Shown: one piece after another, positions 43,786 through 53,515 of the stretch
How positions within the stretch are numbered: the first letter of the stretch is position 1
Layout: every line of letters begins with the position of its first letter
From: Opitutaceae bacterium
GTDB taxonomy: Bacteria; Verrucomicrobiota; Verrucomicrobiia; Opitutales; Opitutaceae
Assembly (NCBI GenBank): GCA_028280945.1
Contig: JANQKV010000026.1
Coordinates: 62,001 to 126,000, forward strand
Direction of reading: 5' to 3'
Length of the DNA: 64,000 nucleotides
Made by a program: the position numbers and the translations under genes
The notes under the pieces: model-generated
The model's input: the letters and a program-made list of their open reading frames with translations, nothing else
What the model was told of the DNA's origin: nothing
Database searches by the model: none

Positions 43786-44752
43786 GGATGGGTTGCCGAC
43801 GCGTTCGCAAAGGCTGGGCCGAACGGCCGTGAAGCTTTGCTTGGATTTCCGCTACAATTGCCACCGCCACCGCCGCAGGGCCGTCTCCGCCGAGGTCCAG
43901 GCCGACCGGGTTGTGGACATCGCAGGCCGACGGATCATATCCGGCGTCTGTTAACAAACGCCGGCCTCTCTCACGTGGTCCCAGCAAACCAAGGTAGGGT
44001 AATCTTAAAGGGACGAGGGTTTTCAGGAGCGGGAGGTCAAAACGATAGTGATGAGTCATTACAACCGCTGCCGACCAATCGTCCCAATTGAAATTTGCAG
44101 CCGCGTCCTCGGCGGGCATGACTGAAACGGCATCGGCCGCGGGAAAACGCCTGCTTTGGGCGAATTCCGGGCGCGGGTCGGAAATATGGGTGACCCAGTC
44201 GAGAGCATTAGTGAGCTCGGAAAGCGGAATTACGTCATCGCCCGCGCCAAAAATGATCAATTGTGGCCTTGGAGTTATGACCTGTGAATATTCACCCAAT
44301 GAGGGTTCGTTATACTTGGAGGCGATGAAGGTCCCGCGATTTGCGTGTTCCGCCGCAAAACGAGTGCACAGGCAAAATGTCCTTCGTTGTGATTCCGCCA
44401 ACAAAACCTCTGTCACCCAGGCGGGCTTCGTAGTGATTTTTTCGAGGAAGATTTGCACGACTCCGTGGCACCCCGTGCCTACGCCCCACAGCAGGTCGTT
44501 TTCGGAACGGGTGTCGTAAGTAACCGTATCGTAAACGTTAGTCGAATTTAACAAGTCGCGGGCTCGTTGATCCAGATCTGCTTCCAAGCATCCACCGGAG
44601 ATGGATCCAGCGGCCGGCGCGCGATCATCGATGAGTCGCCGGGCACCTGGTTTACGATAGGAGGATCCTTCCACACGCACCAAGGTGGCCAACACCCGCG
44701 GGGTGGTCGAAGACTGGTTCAGGGCCTGTGCGATATGGAAAACCTCGGACAC
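43766..44752 (-). CDS. XdhC/CoxI-family protein
   Basis: A 328-residue protein with the N-terminal XdhC motif AAGSISGGCLEADLDQRAR and LLWGVGTGCHGVVQIFLE, then a Rossmann-like C-terminal domain (PQLIIFGAGDDVIPLSELTN, with LLGPRERGRRLL). XdhC-type proteins insert sulfurated molybdenum cofactor into xanthine dehydrogenase or aldehyde oxidase. The overlap with a MobA-like gene matches known Mo-enzyme maturation pairs. Upstream lies a 223-nt region leading to the next TonB-dependent receptor on the other strand. The target enzyme must be encoded elsewhere. Confidence 0.92.
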   Translation of the reverse strand: MSEVFHIAQALNQSSTTPRVLATLVRVEGSSYRKPGARRLIDDRAPAAGSISGGCLEADLDQRARDLLNSTNVYDTVTYDTRSENDLLWGVGTGCHGVVQIFLEKITTKPAWVTEVLLAESQRRTFCLCTRFAAEHANRGTFIASKYNEPSLGEYSQVITPRPQLIIFGAGDDVIPLSELTNALDWVTHISDPRPEFAQSRRFPAADAVSVMPAEDAAANFNWDDWSAAVVMTHHYRFDLPLLKTLVPLRLPYLGLLGPRERGRRLLTDAGYDPSACDVHNPVGLDLGGDGPAAVAVAIVAEIQAKLHGRSAQPLRTRRQPIHADDGS

Positions 44753-44975
44753 GGTGATTTAATTATACCAGTCGAGTGGCATGGGGATCGCTGTCAAGGT
44801 AGCGTAACATCGACGCGAATTTGAGACGTTTTCCTGTGAGCAAGGGCGTTTAACAGCATCGCTAGTCCGTTAAACTTATGACTTGAGCATTTGGGAGTGT
44901 AACCTATTCGTGACGGCAAGATAACGCGGTCTAGGCCGTTAATCTTGGACTAACTACAACACAACTAAACACAAT

Positions 44976-47813
44976 ATGAACATCCGTCCCTTCAAGGGAT
45001 TCGCGGTGCCGACTGTGCTCGCTTTGAGCCTGCTTGGCGGCTCTTTGGCGTATGGCCAAGGTGTCAGTGAATCCTCCGAAACCTCCGAAGAAGAGGTAGT
45101 CCTCGAAAAGTTCGAGGTCACTGGTTCGCGCATTGCGCGTCTCGACGCGGAAACTCCCAATCCGGTTGTTTCCATCTCCGCCGGCAGCATCGAAGCCATG
45201 GGATTCCCCACGATCTCCGATGCGGTTCGCGCCCTGCCGTTCAACAACGGTCAGGCCCTTACACCTACAGACTCCGGCACCAGCTTCACGCCTGGTGTGA
45301 GCAGTTTTAACCTCCGTGGTCTGGGCAACAATGCGACACTCGTTCTCATAAACGGCCGTCGTGCGGTTCCGTATGCAGCCCCAGGGTTCGACGGCAATCA
45401 GACTGTGTTCGACCTGAACTCGATCGCAGAAAGCGCCATTGAATCCATCGATATCCTCAAGGATGGAGGTTCGGCCCTCTACGGTTCCGACGCTGTGGCT
45501 GGTGTGGTCAACATCCGTCTGAAGAAAAATTACGTCGGTTCCGAAACCATGTTTGAAGTGGGTGACTACTTCGATACCGGTGGCATGCTGAAAAAGGCCA
45601 GCATCTCCGTGGGAACGGTGGGTGCCAAGACCAGCATGTTCACCAACCTCATGTGGATGGAGACCGATTCGGTCTTCTCCCGCGACCTCCCTTGGTCCGA
45701 GAATGCTGACAATACCGAGCTTGCTGCGGACTATGGCCGCTACGAGGTCAATGAAGGCGGTCTCGAAGCTGCCGGCTTTTCCTCGGTGGAGGAATATGTC
45801 CAGGGTATTGGTTTCTCCACTCCGACCGCTGACGGTTGGTGGGACAACCGTTCCACTCGCGGTTATCCGGGATTTGTCACGATTCCTGGCGATGGTTCGG
45901 CTGCATCTCGTCGTCGGACTTTTTCCGCGCCTACCAGCAATCCGACCGTAGATGCTGCGGTCGTAGGTCGTAACTTCTACAACTACAACGAAACCAACGG
46001 ACTCCTCCCCGAAACCGAGCGATGGAGCTTGTTCCACTCCTTGGACCACGAGATTTCAGACAATCTTCGATTGTTTGCCGAACTCTCGTTCACCCGTTCG
46101 GAGGCTGTCGTGTATTCAGCCGCCGCTCCGGTCGACATCGAGTCCTCCAAAGGATTGAATTCCGGCGACCAGCTCACCTACCCTGCTTTTAATCCATTCA
46201 ACCCATGGAATGTTGATATCACCAACGGCCGTCGTCGTTTGATTGAGCTCCCCAACCGAATCAGCGATGTGACCTCTGACACACCACGCTTTGTCGTCGG
46301 CCTCGCCGGTGATTTTGAGCAGGTCGGTGGATTCTTCGAAGAGTGGAACTGGGAAGTTGCCGGCATGTATTCCGAAAACACGGTTGCCAACATCAGCCGC
46401 AACGCCGGGGTGGACTACAAGTTGCAGGAAGCCTTCAACGGGCTGACGCGTTTGGGTGATGGTTCGTTGACTTGGGATCCCAGCACCCCGCTTGATCAGC
46501 GTGTTTACTTCAATTGGTTTGGGGAGAACGAACAGGCCTTTGCCGACCATATTGGAGTGGAGAATCCCACCTCCGATAGTATCGAATACCGCATGTTTGA
46601 CTTCCGCCTGGATGGTCCTCTGTTCGACCTGCCGGGTGGTCAAGTTGGGTTTGCTTTCGGTGGTGAGCACCGCGACGAGGACATGGACCATACCGAAACC
46701 GACCTTAACGCTACCGGCAACATCCTTGCTGGTGGTGAGGGCACAAGTTGGACCGGCTCGCGTGATATGACCGCGCTCTATGCCGAAGCCAATCTGCCCC
46801 TTCACGAAATGGTGGAGGTCCAGCTTGCCGGTCGCTACGAGTCCTACTCGGATGACGGCTTCGATGAAAAGGTTCGCCCGAAGGCTGCGATCAAGTTCCG
46901 CCCGTTTGACTGGGTGATCTTCCGCGCTTCCTACGCCGAATCGTTCAAGGCTCCGGACTTGTCCTACTTGAACTCCGCCGGGCTGACCACCTTCTCCAGC
47001 AACCAAGTGGTTGATCCGGTTACCAACAGCGTGATCGACCAAATTCAGGTCAAGGCTTCGGGTAACCCGAACCTGAAACCCGAAACGACTGACACCTACT
47101 ACGTGGGTGTGGCGTTCGAGCCAAGCGGCAAGCTGGAAGGTCTCACCTTTTCAGTGGATTACTTCCACTTTGACCAAACCAACCTGTTGGCACAGTTGTC
47201 CGATATCTACACCTACGCGGAGTTTCTCCAAGAGGACTTCTCGGGCAATCCGCTTTTTGCCGGCAAGGTGAGTCGTGATTCGCAGACTAACCAGGTTCTC
47301 TTCATCCGGGACGACTACGAGAATATCTCGGTTGCTGAATACAAGGGTGTGGACTTCGAGGTGCGCTATAACTGGGACACCAACTCGCTTGGTTCCTTCT
47401 ACGCCGGTGCTGCCGTCACCTGGTTGGATAGCTACACCCTTGATGGTGACGAGCAGGTTGGTGGCTACCTCACTGCCGAATGGAATGGCACGGCCAACTT
47501 CGGTTGGAATTACAAGGACTGGGGCGTGAACCTGTTCGGCATTTATCGTGGCGACCGCACCCGCTCTTTGTCCTTCGGTAACATCTATACCGCCGACGAC
47601 CAGCTCTTCCTCGTTTATGATGTCGATGAGCAGATCACGCTGAATCTCGCCGCGACCTACAGTGGCTGGGAGAAGACCAAGGTGACCGTTGGTATCAACA
47701 ATGTGCTCAACGAGGATCCGCCTCTCGATGGCTTCGATGCCCTCGGCACGACTCCGGGTGTCAATGACGCGTTGCCGGCCTACTGGTATGTGCGCCTGAC
47801 CCGCGAGTTCTAA
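44976..47813 (+). CDS. TonB-dependent outer-membrane receptor
   Basis: A 945-residue receptor. A signal peptide (MNIRPFKGF... ending near LAYGQG) precedes a Glu-rich stretch and the plug with FEVTGSRIARLDAETPNPVV, IEAMGFPTISDAVRALPF and FNLRGLGNNATLVLINGRR. The barrel ends YVRLTREF, with a terminal Phe as in outer-membrane proteins. It is a large receptor with a Ser/Asp-rich exterior, which may take up peptides or glycans. A secreted coiled-coil protein and an S9 peptidase follow, so peptide acquisition is possible. A strong terminator lies immediately downstream. Confidence 0.94.
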   Translation: MNIRPFKGFAVPTVLALSLLGGSLAYGQGVSESSETSEEEVVLEKFEVTGSRIARLDAETPNPVVSISAGSIEAMGFPTISDAVRALPFNNGQALTPTDSGTSFTPGVSSFNLRGLGNNATLVLINGRRAVPYAAPGFDGNQTVFDLNSIAESAIESIDILKDGGSALYGSDAVAGVVNIRLKKNYVGSETMFEVGDYFDTGGMLKKASISVGTVGAKTSMFTNLMWMETDSVFSRDLPWSENADNTELAADYGRYEVNEGGLEAAGFSSVEEYVQGIGFSTPTADGWWDNRSTRGYPGFVTIPGDGSAASRRRTFSAPTSNPTVDAAVVGRNFYNYNETNGLLPETERWSLFHSLDHEISDNLRLFAELSFTRSEAVVYSAAAPVDIESSKGLNSGDQLTYPAFNPFNPWNVDITNGRRRLIELPNRISDVTSDTPRFVVGLAGDFEQVGGFFEEWNWEVAGMYSENTVANISRNAGVDYKLQEAFNGLTRLGDGSLTWDPSTPLDQRVYFNWFGENEQAFADHIGVENPTSDSIEYRMFDFRLDGPLFDLPGGQVGFAFGGEHRDEDMDHTETDLNATGNILAGGEGTSWTGSRDMTALYAEANLPLHEMVEVQLAGRYESYSDDGFDEKVRPKAAIKFRPFDWVIFRASYAESFKAPDLSYLNSAGLTTFSSNQVVDPVTNSVIDQIQVKASGNPNLKPETTDTYYVGVAFEPSGKLEGLTFSVDYFHFDQTNLLAQLSDIYTYAEFLQEDFSGNPLFAGKVSRDSQTNQVLFIRDDYENISVAEYKGVDFEVRYNWDTNSLGSFYAGAAVTWLDSYTLDGDEQVGGYLTAEWNGTANFGWNYKDWGVNLFGIYRGDRTRSLSFGNIYTADDQLFLVYDVDEQITLNLAATYSGWEKTKVTVGINNVLNEDPPLDGFDALGTTPGVNDALPAYWYVRLTREF

Positions 47814-47848
47814 GCTGACAGGTTCGTAATTCTACTCGTAACTTTCGA

Positions 47849-47881
47849 GCCGTGCCTTCGTAGAGAAGGCACGGCTTTTTT
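47849..47881 (+). terminator. Intrinsic terminator after TonB-dependent receptor
   Basis: GCCGTGCCTTC (47849-47859) and GAAGGCACGGC (47865-47875) make an 11-bp perfect stem with loop GTAGA, then six T. It ends 5 nt before the next start codon at 47886, so the following gene has a very short or shared leader. Confidence 0.95.
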
Positions 47882-47885
47882 GTTT

Positions 47886-48545
47886 ATGAATACGAGATCC
47901 CTTCATCCTTTCCTCGGCCTGCTCACCCTGTTTGTCGCTTCGTCGTTGGCTGGAGTGGCGGCGCAGGATGCCGAAGATTTTATTGCGGGCCTTTCGGAGT
48001 CAGAGCGCCAGGCCATCGGCCTGAACACCATGAGTGCGGCCCAGCAGGCTGCCCTCGAACGAGCCGTGGAGCGATACGTGGCCGGACGAAGTGAAGAAGC
48101 GGTGGTCGAGGCCACGGCGGAGGTCAGGACGGAGTTGGTCGGGGAAATCAACGAGCGGGAGGAACAACTGGCGGCCGCCGAACAGAAACTGGCTGACGTG
48201 AAGGCCGAACTGGAGAGAAAGACGGAAGAGGTTGAGGTGGCCGCCGCCGGCGAGGACACCTCGTTGCTGCAACGGGCCCGTGTTCTCCTGACTCCCGGCA
48301 CCAAGATCGAATTTGCCACCATCCATTCCCGGCTCACGGAACCTTTCCGAGGTTGGTCTGACGGCACGCTCTTCAAACTGGAAAACGGTCAGGTCTGGCA
48401 GGTCAGTGGAGGCAAGAAGTATTGGGCTCCTCGCGAGGAGGCCGGCAAGGCCGTGTCGATCGAGCCCGGTTCGTTTGGCAGCTTCTTCATGCGCCTTGAA
48501 GGGGTGAAATCCACCCCCAAAGTCGTGCTCGTAAGCCGCAATTAA
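47886..48545 (+). CDS. Secreted coiled-coil protein of unknown function
   Basis: A 219-residue protein. The signal peptide (to about residue 26) ends AGVAAQ. Residues 30-115 are Glu/Lys/Ala-rich and predicted coiled coil (EVRTELVGEINEREEQLAAAE, split as TELVGEINERE, then EQKLADVKAELERKTEE). The C-terminal 75 residues (TKIEFATIHSRLTEPFRGWS, then KLENGQVWQVSGGKKYW) look like a beta-rich module. I assign no family. The start at 47886 lies 5 nt after a terminator T-run and has no visible ribosome-binding site, so an internal promoter or leaderless translation must be considered. An S9 peptidase gene follows 37 nt downstream. Confidence 0.78.
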   Translation: MNTRSLHPFLGLLTLFVASSLAGVAAQDAEDFIAGLSESERQAIGLNTMSAAQQAALERAVERYVAGRSEEAVVEATAEVRTELVGEINEREEQLAAAEQKLADVKAELERKTEEVEVAAAGEDTSLLQRARVLLTPGTKIEFATIHSRLTEPFRGWSDGTLFKLENGQVWQVSGGKKYWAPREEAGKAVSIEPGSFGSFFMRLEGVKSTPKVVLVSRN

Positions 48546-48582
48546 TTTGCTGATTTGGCGGGCCTGACTACGGTCCACCGGC

Positions 48583-50565
48583 ATGTATTTATTTTTGTCA
48601 TACCGCCGCCAGGCGCGGCTCCTGACGGTGGTGTTCGCCCTTCTGGTCCTCGTCGGTTTGAATGCCTCCTTCGCCGCCGAGCTCGATCCCAATACCCTCG
48701 CCCGCAAGCCCGAATTTGCCAGCGTTCAATTGTCGCCGGAAGGGAAGTCGATCGCTTACCTGCGCATTAATGACGAAGACCTCATAAGCCTCGAGGTGCT
48801 GGATCTGGCCACGTCAGAGAAGCGTGGGGTTTCAGGCACGGAGAATTCTGATGTCGGTGCCTTTGACTGGGTGAGTGAGCGGGAATTGGTCGTGCTGCTG
48901 ACCCGCGACAAACTCTACACCTTGGGGGTTTTTATCTACGATCTAAAAACGGGTCGATTGGCCAAGTTGAGGGATTTCACGACCACCCGCTCCGCCGCGA
49001 GCATTGTGGGTATTCCTCGCAATCGAAAGAACCGGCTCGTGACCGCGACGGTGGGGGAAAACGGAGTGTTGGAGGAACTCACCACCCGGTTCGACATGAA
49101 CAGTCGGACCTGGAGTTCGGATGGCACGGCCGTAAAGCGTTCCTACTCTCCCCCGGCCGGCCGGGTTCAGGCTTATGTGGCTGATGTTACGGGAGAACCC
49201 GCACTGGCCTTGCTTTTTGAGGACGGCACCTCGGTGGGATACTTGCTCGATGCGCGGGATGAAACGTGGACACGACTACCATTGGACTTGGAGGAAACGC
49301 CGATTCAGGCGATCTCCGCCGATCAACAGCTGGCTTGGGTCACTCGGTTTACCTCAGATGGCGGCACAGCCCTGCACACCTACGATCTCGTCAAAAAGGA
49401 AATGGGTCCCGTGGTTTTTTCAGACCCGGACTACGATTTGTCGACGAGTCGTCTCATGCTCGACAAGTCGGGTCGCAAGTTGCAGGCGGTCACCTACCAC
49501 AAGGTTCGCCGCCACACCGAATGGTTCGACGACAAGCTGGCGTCAGCCCACGCCAGGATTGCGGGTGCTTTTCAGGGTTATGATGTGGTGGCCATCGATC
49601 GCTCGCGTGACCGCAATAAAGTTGTGTTCGCCGCGATGAGTTCCACCGAGCCCGGCCAATATTTTCTGGCCGATCTTCAAACGGACGCGATTCAGCATCT
49701 CGCGGCAGCTTCTCCATGGTTGGAGGGATTGCCGCTTTCCTCGGTGGCATCGTTTGAGTTTACCGCTCGCGACGGCTTGAAGATGCAGGCCTACCTCACC
49801 CTGCCCACCACACCGGACGCAAAGCGACCATATCCACTCATGGTGCTTGGCCATGGCGGTCCGTGGGCAAGGGACACTTGGCGCTTTGATGCCGAGGTGC
49901 AGTTTTTGGCATCACGGGGCATTGCCGTGCTGCAGCCAAACTACCGTGGTTCCACGGGCTTCAACTACGATATTTCGCGTCGCGATCGATTTGATTTTCG
50001 AAAGATGCATGATGATGTGACCGATGCGGTGAACACCCTCGTGAAAGGGGGGATCGCTGACCCCAACAAACTCGGCATTATGGGTGCTAGTTTTGGCGGC
50101 TACCTGGCCGTTGCCGGTGCTGCCTGGGAACCTGACCTCTACCGTGTGGCGATCACCAACGTGGGCGTTTTCGATTGGGATATGCTCATTTCAGACTCTC
50201 GTCGTGAGTCCTACATTTTCTATGACTGGTTAATGAAGAACATCGGCAGTGATCCTGAGAAGGTGGAAGCGTTCTCACCCCTCAATCAAGTTGATGATAT
50301 CCAGATCCCGGTGTTCATCGCCCATGGTCGGCAGGATATCCGCGTGGACATTTCCCAGTCCATTCGTCTTGAACGAGCACTCAGGGCGCGGGATGTTCCC
50401 CATGAGACTTATTATGAGGGTGACTCCGCGCATGGATTTGCCGCAGCGGAAGCGCAGGCTGCCTACCTTACCGCTCTCGATGGATTCCTGGATCGCTTCT
50501 TCTTTGGGGGAACCCCGAACGTGGAAGTGGGGAATACCGAAGTCGCCGAGATGCCGGCCCGTTAG
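48583..50565 (+). CDS. Secreted S9 prolyl-oligopeptidase-family peptidase
   Basis: A 660-residue protein with an N-terminal hydrophobic signal (LLTVVFALLVLVGLNASFA). A beta-propeller-like N-terminal half (about 50-380) precedes an alpha/beta-hydrolase domain. LGIMGASFGGYLAV holds the catalytic Ser near residue 505, HGRQDIRVD the Asp near 585, and DSAHGF the His near 616. It cleaves short peptides, probably in the periplasm, perhaps those brought in by the neighbouring TonB-dependent receptor. The stop overlaps the convergent GH20-like gene by 4 nt. Confidence 0.93.
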   Translation: MYLFLSYRRQARLLTVVFALLVLVGLNASFAAELDPNTLARKPEFASVQLSPEGKSIAYLRINDEDLISLEVLDLATSEKRGVSGTENSDVGAFDWVSERELVVLLTRDKLYTLGVFIYDLKTGRLAKLRDFTTTRSAASIVGIPRNRKNRLVTATVGENGVLEELTTRFDMNSRTWSSDGTAVKRSYSPPAGRVQAYVADVTGEPALALLFEDGTSVGYLLDARDETWTRLPLDLEETPIQAISADQQLAWVTRFTSDGGTALHTYDLVKKEMGPVVFSDPDYDLSTSRLMLDKSGRKLQAVTYHKVRRHTEWFDDKLASAHARIAGAFQGYDVVAIDRSRDRNKVVFAAMSSTEPGQYFLADLQTDAIQHLAAASPWLEGLPLSSVASFEFTARDGLKMQAYLTLPTTPDAKRPYPLMVLGHGGPWARDTWRFDAEVQFLASRGIAVLQPNYRGSTGFNYDISRRDRFDFRKMHDDVTDAVNTLVKGGIADPNKLGIMGASFGGYLAVAGAAWEPDLYRVAITNVGVFDWDMLISDSRRESYIFYDWLMKNIGSDPEKVEAFSPLNQVDDIQIPVFIAHGRQDIRVDISQSIRLERALRARDVPHETYYEGDSAHGFAAAEAQAAYLTALDGFLDRFFFGGTPNVEVGNTEVAEMPAR

Positions 50566-52493
50566 GTTTCAACAGGGGCAAAGTTTAGGTCGATCGCGGC
50601 TAGATTGTTGGCCCAGTCCAGATCGACCCAACCTTCGTTTGGCGCCTCTTCCCCCAGCCGTTGTTTGATGGCGCTGGGCCAGGCTTGGTTTCGGTGGGTC
50701 GCCACGCCGTTCGTCAGCGAAATGCGACTGACAGCCACTTCTCCCTTACCCCGCACGGCGATACGAACGGGAAGACCGGGGTCCTCGATTGGCACCGACC
50801 AAGCCCGCTTGATGCGTGATCGCCGGCGGGCAGCCACCGAGCGGAATTCGATCGTGTGTCGCTGTCGAACATCGTGCCATTCTCCCTGTTTGTCCTGCTG
50901 TTGGATGACCACGAGGTTGGCATTTGGGCGGGTGGCGTGAATGGTCAGCAACAGCTGCCAGGTCCCGACCATGGGAGAGGCTGTCATGATGTGAGCCGGG
51001 TTGCAGTCACTTGACTCCAACCAGCTCAACCACGCGTCCAGTTTCACTCGATCCCGTTCCAGGATAGTTGCATTGGCACTGATTTGCGTCGTTTTGCGAG
51101 TCAGCTCCCACATCGCGTTCGCCGCAGACTGGGCTCGATGCCAGGCTTCCTCGAACTCACGAGCGGCATCCTTGGTCCGCGCGACCTGTCTGGCCAGCGC
51201 GTCCAGCTTGTTCCGCGCGAAGAGTCGTCGCATGCGCAGCACACTGGCCGCTCCGCTTCGTACCAGTTTTTCCCGCGAGGCCAGGTAGGTCCGCCACCGC
51301 AATGAGGTCCGCAGCGGTGCCCAACGGGAACCTTCGCTGGCGCGAGTAAAAAACTGCTCCTCGGCAGCGGCGGCGTTTTGTCCCTCAACCAGGGGTGGTG
51401 TATCCCAAAATTGGTTACGCTCGGCCCGGGCGTAGCCGGCAAAGGCCCGATCGTCGGCACTGAGGGCGATCCGCGCTTCGGCGGCACAAAGCGACGGTGC
51501 CAACCCACTTCGTTCGAGGCCGCGCTGCAGCATGTCGACATGGTCGGGCGGGGTGTCGTCCAGCCACAGGCTGGCGATGGCCGCGTCGACCATGGTGGTT
51601 ACTTCAGGGGTCAGGTGATGGGGCTCCCAAGACGTCACCAAGAAACCGGAGGCGTTGGTGCGGTGCGCCCGTTCCCACCAGGCAATCGCATTGGACAGGC
51701 GGTCGCCGAATACAGGAAGCGGTTCGTGGCGGAACGCCCCGTTCATCGGGCAGACCCAGTAGTCGATTCCTTGTTTGGCCAGCACGGGCTGGAGGTCGTA
51801 GGTGCTGAAGTTGTGGAGCTCGAATCGCGGTAGTTTCTGGAACCCGTGGTAATACCAATCGTAGGCGGCGATGCCCGAGGGCAGCTGTTTAACGGCCTCT
51901 GGCAGAAGGATTAGCATGTCCGCCCAGATGCCCATTTGCAGGCCGTGCGGGCTTACCAAGCCGTTCAGGAGAGTAACGTAGTCGGCAAAATAGCCGGCCC
52001 GCCCGAGTCGCCGCACCTCCTCTACACTCTTGGGATGCTTGCCGATGTGGAATGATTCATCCAACCCCACGTGCAGTTTGCCCGCGGTGCAAAACGGCGC
52101 GAGATCGTTGATCAAGCGTTGTGCGACTTCCGGGGTGCGGGGGTGCGAGGGGCAAATCTGTCCGGTGGGGCGGGGGCTGCCATCCCGCGCCCGAAGCTCA
52201 TTCAGATCCCGCCAATCGGGGTGCTTGATGAGATACTGCGTGTGCCCGAGCAGGTTGGCGATGGGGACGACGCCAATGCCGTGTCGCCCGGCGGTAGCAA
52301 CCAGACGTTCAAAATCATTCCAGGAGTAGGCGTCGGACCGGGTTACCCCCGGCAGGGATGGATAATCGACCGAGTCCTCCAGGTGTAGATAAAGCTCGTT
52401 GTATCCCCAATTCGAATACTTCGGGAGCTGGGCCAGCAGCCAGTCGAGGCGTTCGACTTGGCGGGCGAGATCCCATTGGAAGGCACGAATCAT
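50562..52493 (-). CDS. GH20-like glycoside hydrolase
   Basis: A 643-residue protein without a signal peptide (MIRAFQWDLARQVERLDWLL). The TIM-barrel part shows GYNELYLHLEDSVDYPSLPG, then YLIKHPDWRDL, and KLHVGLDESFHIGKHP, where the DE pair matches the catalytic Asp-Glu of GH20 beta-N-acetylhexosaminidases. The C-terminal 250 residues are Arg-rich and contain a helical stretch and a beta-sandwich-like tail. Cytoplasmic location is unusual for GH20 and suggests work on imported oligosaccharides. I am fairly sure of the superfamily and less of the substrate. Confidence 0.75.
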   Translation of the reverse strand: MIRAFQWDLARQVERLDWLLAQLPKYSNWGYNELYLHLEDSVDYPSLPGVTRSDAYSWNDFERLVATAGRHGIGVVPIANLLGHTQYLIKHPDWRDLNELRARDGSPRPTGQICPSHPRTPEVAQRLINDLAPFCTAGKLHVGLDESFHIGKHPKSVEEVRRLGRAGYFADYVTLLNGLVSPHGLQMGIWADMLILLPEAVKQLPSGIAAYDWYYHGFQKLPRFELHNFSTYDLQPVLAKQGIDYWVCPMNGAFRHEPLPVFGDRLSNAIAWWERAHRTNASGFLVTSWEPHHLTPEVTTMVDAAIASLWLDDTPPDHVDMLQRGLERSGLAPSLCAAEARIALSADDRAFAGYARAERNQFWDTPPLVEGQNAAAAEEQFFTRASEGSRWAPLRTSLRWRTYLASREKLVRSGAASVLRMRRLFARNKLDALARQVARTKDAAREFEEAWHRAQSAANAMWELTRKTTQISANATILERDRVKLDAWLSWLESSDCNPAHIMTASPMVGTWQLLLTIHATRPNANLVVIQQQDKQGEWHDVRQRHTIEFRSVAARRRSRIKRAWSVPIEDPGLPVRIAVRGKGEVAVSRISLTNGVATHRNQAWPSAIKQRLGEEAPNEGWVDLDWANNLAAIDLNFAPVET

Positions 52494-52553
52494 CTGGCCA
52501 AAGAAAAGCCGGGCGCAGGCCCGGCTGGAAGCGAGAATCTGAGCTGGAGGGAA

Positions 52554-53498
52554 TTATCCCTGTTTTTCGGCAATCAGCTTTTCGAGTTTCACGATGTCGG
52601 CCGCGAAATTGCGGATGCCTTCGGCGGTCTTCTCGGTGGCCATCGCATCCTCGTTCATTTGATAGCGGAACGTCTTTTCATCCAGGCTGATCTTTTCACC
52701 CTCCGACTGTGCCGCGATGGCCGGATCGAGCTTGCGGGGCACTTCGCCCTCGGTATCGGCGAGTTGTTGCAACAGGGCGGGGGAAATTGTTAGTAAATCA
52801 CACCCGGCGAGCTCGAGGATCTCTCCGGTGTTGCGGAAGCTGGCCCCCATGACTTCGGTCACGTAGCCAAACTTTTTGTAGTAGTTGTAGATCTCGGTGA
52901 CCGACTGCACCCCGGGGTCCTCCGCGCCGACGTAGTCCTTGCCGGTGTTCTTTTTGTGCCAGTCAAGAATGCGGCCAACAAACGGGGAGATCAGTTGCAC
53001 CTTGGCCTCGGCGCAGGCCACGGCCTGGGCGAATGAAAACAGGAGTGTAAGGTTACAGTGGATACCCTCTTGCTCGAGCGCCTCGGCCGCCTTGATTCCT
53101 TCCCAAGTGGAGGCGATCTTGATCAGGATACGGTCCCGGGAAACGCCGTCCTTTTCATACATCGTGATAATGCTCCGGGCTCGTTCGATGGTGGCCGCAC
53201 TATCGAATGAAAGGCGGGCATCCACTTCACTCGAGACCCGGCCGGGTACGATTTCCAGAATGGCTTTGCCGAATGTCACCAACAACCGATCGATGATGAC
53301 GTCCATCGAGGCACCGGCGCCGGCTTCGTTGATCGCTTGGTCGACCAAGGCGTCGTAGGTTGGGGACGCAGCGGCTTTAAGAATCAAGGAAGGATTGGTC
53401 GTCGCATCCTGAGGCATGAAGGCCTTCATGCTTTCGAAGTCACCGGTGTCGGCGACAACGGTCGTGAGGGTTTTGAGTTGTTCGAGTTGGTTGGGCAT
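52554..53498 (-). CDS. tal: Transaldolase
   Basis: A 314-residue enzyme of the pentose-phosphate pathway. It transfers a dihydroxyacetone unit from sedoheptulose-7-P to glyceraldehyde-3-P. The Schiff-base Lys is at residue 127 in ILIKIAST, and DATTNPSLI and [18 protein letters not shown] are family motifs. The length fits the class I TalB type. It is followed 60 nt downstream by the GH20-like gene and preceded by the CCA-adding-type enzyme on the same strand, 17 nt away, so it may be in that operon. Confidence 0.97.
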   Translation of the reverse strand: MPNQLEQLKTLTTVVADTGDFESMKAFMPQDATTNPSLILKAAASPTYDALVDQAINEAGAGASMDVIIDRLLVTFGKAILEIVPGRVSSEVDARLSFDSAATIERARSIITMYEKDGVSRDRILIKIASTWEGIKAAEALEQEGIHCNLTLLFSFAQAVACAEAKVQLISPFVGRILDWHKKNTGKDYVGAEDPGVQSVTEIYNYYKKFGYVTEVMGASFRNTGEILELAGCDLLTISPALLQQLADTEGEVPRKLDPAIAAQSEGEKISLDEKTFRYQMNEDAMATEKTAEGIRNFAADIVKLEKLIAEKQG

Positions 53499-53515
53499 GA
53501 GCAGAGGAAGTTAAG

